This document shows positions 24,703 to 64,000 of a DNA stretch of 64,000 bases, piece after piece (the stretch's first letter is position 1; every line of letters begins with the position of its first letter). This DNA comes from Loripinus fragilis (Eukaryota > Mollusca > Bivalvia > Lucinida > Lucinidae), in the NCBI GenBank assembly GCA_964019695.1, contig OZ026515.1, positions 138,753,549-138,817,548 of the forward strand, read 5' to 3'. A program made the position numbers and the translations under genes. The notes under the pieces were generated by a model that saw only the letters and a list, made by a program, of their open reading frames with translations, was not told the DNA's origin and searched no databases.

Positions 24703-24892
24703 GGACTTTAGTTAAGAGTGCGTACCCAAAAAATAATTTTCTTATTTCTCTTCCAAAACATATGTTGTGGGTACTCAAAAGAACCGTCTCAATGAGACGG
24801 TTCTTTTGAGCACCCAAAACAAATGTTTAAACTGTTGGGTAAGAAAATATTTACAATTTTACGCTCAAAAATTAGGTTTATCTAAACCTGTG
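24703..24892. repeat. Family A MITE, full length
   Basis: A complete reference copy. Left end ACTTTAGTTAAGAGTGCGTA, left arm AAACATATGTTGTGGGTACT, core CAAAAGAACCGTCTCA with its inverse, right arm AACTGTTGGGTAAGAAAAT, right end TTTATCTAAACCTGTGG. Confidence 0.93.
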
Positions 24893-24925
24893 GTACATGA
24901 TGAGGAATAATAAACTCTTCATATG

Positions 24926-25058
24926 TCCAGATAAGCAACATTATTATGTGAAAAATTGTCATTATTTTTTTATCCATCAATTTTGACATGTGTTTTGGAT
25001 GCTCAAAAGAACCGTCTAATTGAGCCACTTGTTTTGAGTACCCACAACATGTGTTATA
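24926..25058. repeat. Family A MITE, opposite orientation, adjacent to the previous copy
   Basis: CCAGATAAGCAACATTATTA, then TTTGACATGTGTTTTGGATG, the core CAAAAGAACCGTCTA and a mutated right core half (GAGCCACTTGTTTTGAG). Confidence 0.85.
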
Positions 25059-25298
25059 TATTTTACGATTACGCATTCTAATTTGGAGGCCTTTTCTTTT
25101 CATGTAACACTGTCATATCTTTATTCAACAGTGAAGCCGCAGGCTGGCTTTCAGAAATTTCTTCATTCTCTTTTTTAACTCTCATTTTCCAAATTAAACA
25201 TATTTTCCCACATTGATAAAATCTTGTGTTATTAGTACCTTTATCAATAATTGCAAACAGCACAGGCCTTCATGAGACACCGCATGATGCAAATATTT

Positions 25299-25417
25299 TA
25301 GTGTAAAATTGTTTTTAATTTCATATCCCCATCTATTAAGATTTGTTTTGGGCGCTCAAAAGAATCCTCTCATAGTGTATGCACAACATAAATTTTGGTT
25401 GAAAGATAAGAAAATAT
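25299..25417. repeat. Family A MITE, diverged
   Basis: AGATTTGTTTTGGGCGCTCA plus AAAGAATCCTCTCA and GCACAACATAAATTTTGGTT. The second core half is deleted. Confidence 0.75.
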
Positions 25418-26319
25418 TATGCCCAGGGATATGGAATAAAAAAATTGACTTTATAAAGGCCCACACTGGCAAAATTCAAAATTTAATTTATGGGGTCTGG
25501 GCATTTTCTCCAAAACTTTAGAGGCCCAGCCCAAAATTTAGGAGCTGTGGGTTACTGGGCCCCTGTTAGTCTTTATCCCTGATGCACCCTTATCTAGAGG
25601 AATTATGACAAGTATTCAAAATTTCATTTTTTTTAAAATTTAATTTCTCTACTATATAACATATTGCCAGTTCTCACAAGAAGCAACTTGCTAAGATGCT
25701 TTCAATGTACACCACAACAATATCTTTCCTGGAGAAAAATCTCAAATTTTATGGCTAGAACAAAAACACATTGTCTATGGTAATTTAATACATCTGCTTT
25801 AACAAAAAATTCCTACAATATAAAAACCCTAGGTAAGACACATTTCTTTTCTAAAAAAAGAATGGTGATTTTCTTATTTCTCTTTGAAACTAAATGCTAC
25901 AGTGCTCCATGGAGGCATGTCTTTGAGAAGCTTCCAACAAGTATGCTTTCATGAAAAAATATTAAGGATATAAGTGGTTTTTATAGTCAAATTTCATAAA
26001 TTCAGTCCTAGGGACTAGAGATTTTTCAAAGTATCGAAAGTTTGAATCATAGGGAGGTAGACAAAATAATATATAACCCCCCCCAAAGGATAAATATTAG
26101 TTTTTTTTCTATCAAACATATGTTTTATGTGTGTAAAAGAAACGTCATCATGGAGACGTTTCTTAGCATACAAAACATGCCTTTTTATAGATCGTGTTTA
26201 AAATAGTTCATAAATAGGCCCTATTCTCCATCCAGTGTGTCCGAAATTTATTTTGAATTAGAGAGTATTTCCAAGAATTTTCGAGGTTTTACTGTACCTC
26301 TCTTTTCTATAAATTACCT

Positions 26320-26465
26320 GGCCTCAAGGTTATAAAACTTAATTACAGTCTCAAACTCAAAATAAAGTGCAATGATTGGCTGCTTGTGGACGCATCCGCA
26401 AGCAGACAATCATTGCCCTTTATTTTGAGTTTGAGAATGAACTCAAGTTTTATAACCTCGAGGCC
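26320..26465. repeat. Family F palindromic MITE, complete
   Basis: The termini GGCCTCAAGGTTATAAAACT and AGTTTTATAACCTCGAGGCC are inverted. The core GCAATGATTGGCTGCTTG with its complement is the same as at 622-705. Confidence 0.9.
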
Positions 26466-27175
26466 AAAACTCTCTCAATGCAGTCAAGATTCAGACTGGT
26501 TTGCATACATGTGGTCTAATAAGAACCTCTACTCAAATGTCACAACTTTGTGCAGTCGAAAAAGGTAAAATGTAAATGTTCTCAATAGACCATAGGCATG
26601 GGCAAACCTGACTCAACATGTACAATGTATGAGCTCAAATATAAAATTTATTTCATTCCATGATTGCATATCAGCCACAGCACAATACACATTTAGGTGC
26701 AGGATTTAGGATAATTTTCTCTCAACTGAAAGTCCAAAATGAATGCTGTGAGTACTCTAAGATCAACCTCAGATAGCTCTTTTGAGTACCCACAAGGCAG
26801 ACCTTCATTGAGCTCTGATAGAAAAACAAAGTTATTGTATATCCATTTTATACTCGTAAAGTGATACCTAAATTGAAAATTTTGTGGCTGACAAAATCTT
26901 CAATTTTTGTTTCTTCTTACGAAACAAAGGCTTTATATTTCATGTGTGAATCATATGAAATGTCAAACATCATTTTTTTCCTAAAAACGAAGAAAGAAGT
27001 CACAAATATTGTTGTCTGTCACAGCCACAATTGGGTGCTTTGAGGGTTAACTAGCAAGAATTAGACCTATGCCACACAAAAGGTTTTGTGCCCTACCTTG
27101 TCAGAGATAAGACTCTCACCCTGTATGTGGGAAGACTTGAGAACTAGGCGGTACAATCGTCCTCTTCACGATAAC

Positions 27176-27382
27176 TCTTTGCCCCCTGGGAAAGTTTTCA
27201 TGCTTTTTAGTCGTCTACTGATTTTTTCAAAATCAATTTCTTCAAAAATTCTTTCAGGAATACCATCCGAGTGTCAAACAGATTGGATCCAGATCAGGCC
27301 CGACGTTTAGTCGGGCCTTATCTGGGTCCAATCCGTTTGCAAAAGTTATGAGCAGGTGACAATAGAAGGAAATGAGTTAAGA
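27176..27382. repeat. Family D MITE
   Basis: Inner palindrome GATCCAGATCAGGCCCGAC, loop, GTCGGGCCTTATCTGGGTCC; right end GGAAATGAGTTAA. Confidence 0.85.
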
Positions 27383-27757
27383 GTTAGCAGCACTAACTAG
27401 ATACATGGTAAATGGGGCAACATCATAAAAGATTGTTACTGAAGCAACACTCAAAGAACATGACAAATTAACGTAATTTAAAAGTCTGACGATAAAATGC
27501 AGGATTAAATATCACACTAACACCGACCTCACACAACCAGACAAGGGTCCTTGCGGAAAAACTCCAGTACATGACGACATGCAAGCATAACAACCCAGGC
27601 AAGAATCAGGACTCCAGACACAAGCATGCATAAATGAATAACTTCTTAAAGCCATTACAGCCATCCCTAAAGATCATTTTTCTTCTGCCACAAATCATCA
27701 AACACACATTTAATATCGTAAATATAGCTCTTAATTAAAATATAAGTTAAAAAATCT

Positions 27758-27953
27758 GGCCTTTAGTTAAGAGTGCATACCAAAAAATTAATTTTCTTAT
27801 TTCTCAACGAAAACATGCTGTGGGTACTCAAAAGAATTGTCTCAATGAGACGGTTCTTTTGAGCACCCAAAACATTAAAATTATGTTAATAATTGATTGG
27901 TAAGAAAATATTTATAATTTTACGCTCAAAAATTGTATTTATCTAAACCTATG
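27758..27953. repeat. Family A MITE, full length
   Basis: Left end GGCCTTTAGTTAAGAGTGCA, core CAATGAGACGGTTCTTTTGA, right end TTTATCTAAACCTATGAG. Confidence 0.9.
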
Positions 27954-28712
27954 AGATATCTTTGTAATGAAAGAAAAAAAAAGAAGCCAACACATGAGAT
28001 TTTAGTAATACTAAAGGTCTAAAATTTGGCTTTAGGATTCATCTAAAACGCTACTTTGTGTGTGTTAGCATTGAAGGCTTGTCTATGCAATAGGTACCAA
28101 AATCTCTGTCTCTGGCTAATTTGGGTCAGTGAAAGATATGTCGTTACTTATTGCATCAGCAAAGGGTCAAATGAGCGCAGACTCTCCATAGCCTTCACTG
28201 CTCCTATATATATTCATAAGAGGCATTTGTGCTGAAATCTCATGTGCTGACCCATTTATTTTTCTTATTAAAATGTTTCCATCATTTTAATAAAAAAACC
28301 CACATAAACGTCTTCTCTTTTTGGCATTTAAAAGGATTTCTGACTTTTCATACCTTGATATTATAACAAATGGTTACACTTACGATATCCAAGTTTTGTT
28401 GTTGATAATTTGCACAGTATAAAACTGGCCATGGGATGGACATAATATAATGCCTTTAACATAAATTATGATTACTTAAAAGAGCCATCTCATGGAGATG
28501 ATTGTTTTAAATAGCACAATTTGGTTGAGTGATATTATAATAATCAAAATTTCAGCCCAATATTTTAGCACAACTGCAGCCGAGAAATATACAAATTCAT
28601 AAAGTGTGGCCGCTGTTTTCAAACTAATCATTTCAGGTGAAGCCATTACTTGTCAGATATGAAGCCTACTCAACCCTTTTAAGACCAATGAAATATTCCA
28701 TAAAACTACATA

Positions 28713-29194
28713 CAGTCAACCCTCTTTATAACGGCACTGTTTGTTCCTAGCTATCTTTGACGTTAAAGTGAATTTGCTGTTATAAAGAATTATAAAGATA
28801 TTCTGACAATTACCATATTTCAACATTTAGTAAAAGAAAGTATTGTGAAAATTAATTAAAAATGCTATTATTCCAAATGTATACAACAGTTCAATTTCAT
28901 ATTGCATCAAAATGCACAAAGATTCCCACTTATCAAGTAAGACAGAAACCTGTTCATGCAAAAATACCTTGTTCTGGTCACAAAATTGTCTGACACATGT
29001 TAACAATTCTGTTATAATGAAATTATTTTCTATAGAAATTGAATATCTGTTCCCAGAAGTTACTGTCGGTGTCATTAAGTGAATATTCTGTTATAAAGAG
29101 GGAATTTTAATGGAAACAGATCCGTTCCCAGCAATTTTATGTCCGATATTGAATATTCTGTTATAAAGAGTGACGTTATAAAGAGTTTTGACTG
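28713..29194. mobile_element. Tc1/mariner-type MITE with TA target duplication
   Basis: Terminal inverted repeats CAGTCAACCCTCTTTATAAC and GTTATAAAGAGTTTTGACTG, flanked by TA on both sides (28711-28712 and 29195-29196). GTTATAAAGA recurs inside near both ends. It encodes no transposase; the 82-codon frame inside is not conserved coding sequence by eye. Confidence 0.9.
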
Positions 29195-29832
29195 TACAAT
29201 ATTGACAGGATGGTCTATTGTATATATCTATGGGTCACAGGTTATAATTTCAAAAAAATACTGTATTTCTTTCTTCGAAGTTCAATTATATCTTAGCAAA
29301 CAGTGCGGACCCTGATGAAATGCTGCATGTATGCGACATTTCATCTGGGCCTTCACGATTTGCAGAAGTACATTTGGGGTTTCTGGTCCACAAATGGCTA
29401 AGACCTGAGGGCATCAAAGACCAAGGTTAACCTGCCTTCTGATAAAGGCCTTCAGTCATAATCCAAACAGTGTACACAGATCAAGGCATTCCTTTTGTCT
29501 TTCAATATAAAATAGAAAGCCAGTGATTTTATGAACTTCAAGAAAACAATGACATGGCCCCATATCATTGGCTAAATTTGTGACCAGAACTCAATTGAAT
29601 GCCTAGGAGGTAATTCTAATAACTTCCCCTCAAAATCAATTTAGGTATTTTTTTTTTTACAAAATTCTTTTTCTTGCTGTCTAAATTGAAATACAATTGA
29701 CTCTAGTTAGCCCTCTATCAGTCCATGTGTAAGAGATTTCACCGTTAGTAAGCTTTTTTAATACGTAAATTTTTTATCTTTCATGAATAAATACAGAAAA
29801 TAATTCAGAAATACACCCCCTGATCTCACTAA

Positions 29833-30014
29833 ATGTTTAGATAAAGAATTTTTTTAACATAAAATTGTAAATATTTTCTTACCCATCAGTTTTAACATAT
29901 GTTTTGGGTGCTCAAAAGACCCGTCTCATGGTTCCTTTGAGTACCTACAACATATGTTTTGGTTGAGAAATAAGAAAATTATTTTTTTTGGTAAGCACTC
30001 TTTAACTAAAGGCC
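29833..30014. repeat. Family A MITE
   Basis: Reverse-oriented copy with TTTTAACATATGTTTTGGGT, a core shortened to GACCCGTCTCATGGTTCC, and end CTTTAACTAAAGGCC. Confidence 0.88.
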
Positions 30015-30044
30015 AGGTAGTCCCTTTATGACACACCTTGTTAA

Positions 30045-30249
30045 TTTGTTTGTTGGTTTGATTTGATTCTTTACGTCCCATCAGCAATCTTTCAGTTAAA
30101 CAGGGACAGGTCTTCCGGGGTTGAACCAGTACTAAGCTAGGATAAATGTGTCTTGCTCAAGGACCACAACGCAGTGACGCCGGTGAGGCTCAAACCCGCA
30201 GCCCTTTGGTCTCGAGTCAAGCACTCTACCACTGAGCCACTGCGCTCCC
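30045..30249 (-). mobile_element. tRNA-derived SINE with 14-bp target duplication
   Basis: ACACACCTTGTTAA flanks it at 30031-30044 and 30250-30263. Same family and orientation as the other SINEs; it landed about 30 bases from the Family A MITE ending at 30014. Confidence 0.95.
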
Positions 30250-30386
30250 ACACACCTTGTTAAAACACAGATTTGCATATAACATTGTCATGTTGTGGCT
30301 CCAAAATTTTTTGTACCATGGAACTTTCCAAAGGAAATATCGGAAAATGACCATTTCTACGAAGTCATCCGGCTTCAGATAACAGG

Positions 30387-30531
30387 GTTTTAGTTAAGAG
30401 TGTGTACCAAAAAATTTATTTTCTTATTTCCCAACCAAAACACAAAAGAACCTTCTCAATGATGTGTGTAAACTGATGGGTAAGAAAATATTTACAATTT
30501 TACGCTAAAAATGTGTTTATCTAAACCTGTG
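30387..30531. repeat. Family A MITE with internal deletion
   Basis: TTAGTTAAGAGTGTGTACC to CTAAACCTGT, but most of the palindromic core is lost (AAAGAACCTTCTCAATGATG). Confidence 0.88.
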
Positions 30532-31066
30532 AGATAAGCTGGCATATTTCTGAATTTCTATCTTAACTAAAACATATATTAGCCAGCACACAAGATTTTG
30601 GTAATTATCACACTCTTGAGCAATGAAGGCTCGGGCAAACACACAGGCTCACCAAAGCCTTTGCTGCTCACATACACAAAGTATGGATGTAGATGAAGAC
30701 TCAGAACAAACCATAGACCTCAAGCCCCACTGAACATGCTAGCATGGGTGCTTAAAGGCAGAATTTGAGCATATACAAAATCTTGTGAGCTGATTCATAT
30801 GTTGTAGGTACTCAAAAAGGATTATTTTAATTCTAATTATTTTAATGCATGTATTTCAGCCATACGTTTTACATATGGTAAAAACTGTCGGCATCCAGGC
30901 ACTTGTCTCGTAAGGCAACGAGCCAGGATTGAGACGATTTCGTGAGTATGGCTGAAACATATCGTGGTGACCCATGTATTGGTAATCGATTGAAATATTA
31001 TTCATAACTCTATGCTTCAAAAGTTCCTGTTCATGTAAAGTTAATCATTAGCAGATGGCGAGTAGT

Positions 31067-63739
<32,673 letters not shown>

Positions 63740-64000
63740 CTAAGGGAAAAAGAAACAAAACATTAAAATACAAATTATGCATTGTCCTACCGAATAAATT
63801 AAAATTATATGCTATCAATTTATAATTTCTGCAGGATTAAATATTGGCATATTAGGGCACACACACCGGGGAGCCTTTGGGGCCATCATTTTGAATCTCC
63901 AATGCAACATTTAATTTGGGCAGCCATGCGAGAACACCAGTCTTCAGGTTTTAAATAGGTAAGGCTAAAACCAGGGCATTTCCAGCAATTTTGGGAAAAG

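Noticed and set aside
28827..29075. 82-codon minus-strand frame
   Set aside because: It lies inside a mariner-type MITE and shows no transposase motif (no DDE/D spacing, no helix-turn-helix).

Overview
This window looks like nuclear DNA from a bivalve mollusc, probably a heterodont clam, although I cannot name the species. It is AT-rich, has genes split by long introns, and is dense in short palindromic transposons. It also carries tRNA-derived SINEs, broken retrotransposon pieces and tandem repeats. I see no bacterial genes, operons, CRISPR array or rRNA.

Two host genes can be supported, both on the minus strand. The main one is a FAM193 family gene (FAM193A-like). Twenty-one exons chain without a phase conflict from 63739 down to a stop codon at 31067. 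They encode about 1,605 residues; the N-terminus lies beyond the right edge. The second, at the left end, is the start of an LRP2-binding-protein-like (LRP2BP) gene. Its first coding exon is at 7238-7453 and its second at 4164-4277; the rest lies beyond the left edge.

Layout: 1-7.5 kb holds the LRP2BP-like exons with palindromic elements in the intron. From 8 to 31 kb is intergenic, with no host gene I can support. It is a transposon graveyard: an RNase H remnant near 9.3-9.9 kb, facing copies of one retroelement 3' end at 11.2 and 15.5 kb, a degenerate non-LTR retrotransposon at 18.2-21.1 kb, and many MITEs. From 31 to 64 kb is FAM193A-like, with introns full of the same MITE and SINE families.

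The most interesting points concern how the repeats behave. A 142-bp piece of a FAM193A exon and its donor-side intron has been copied about 0.5 kb upstream into a foldback element. A palindrome family changes its core sequence between copies while both arms stay matched. MITEs repeatedly lie within 20-30 bp of splice sites. One hAT-like MITE is nested inside another MITE. I did not find convincing evidence of an undescribed multi-gene system.
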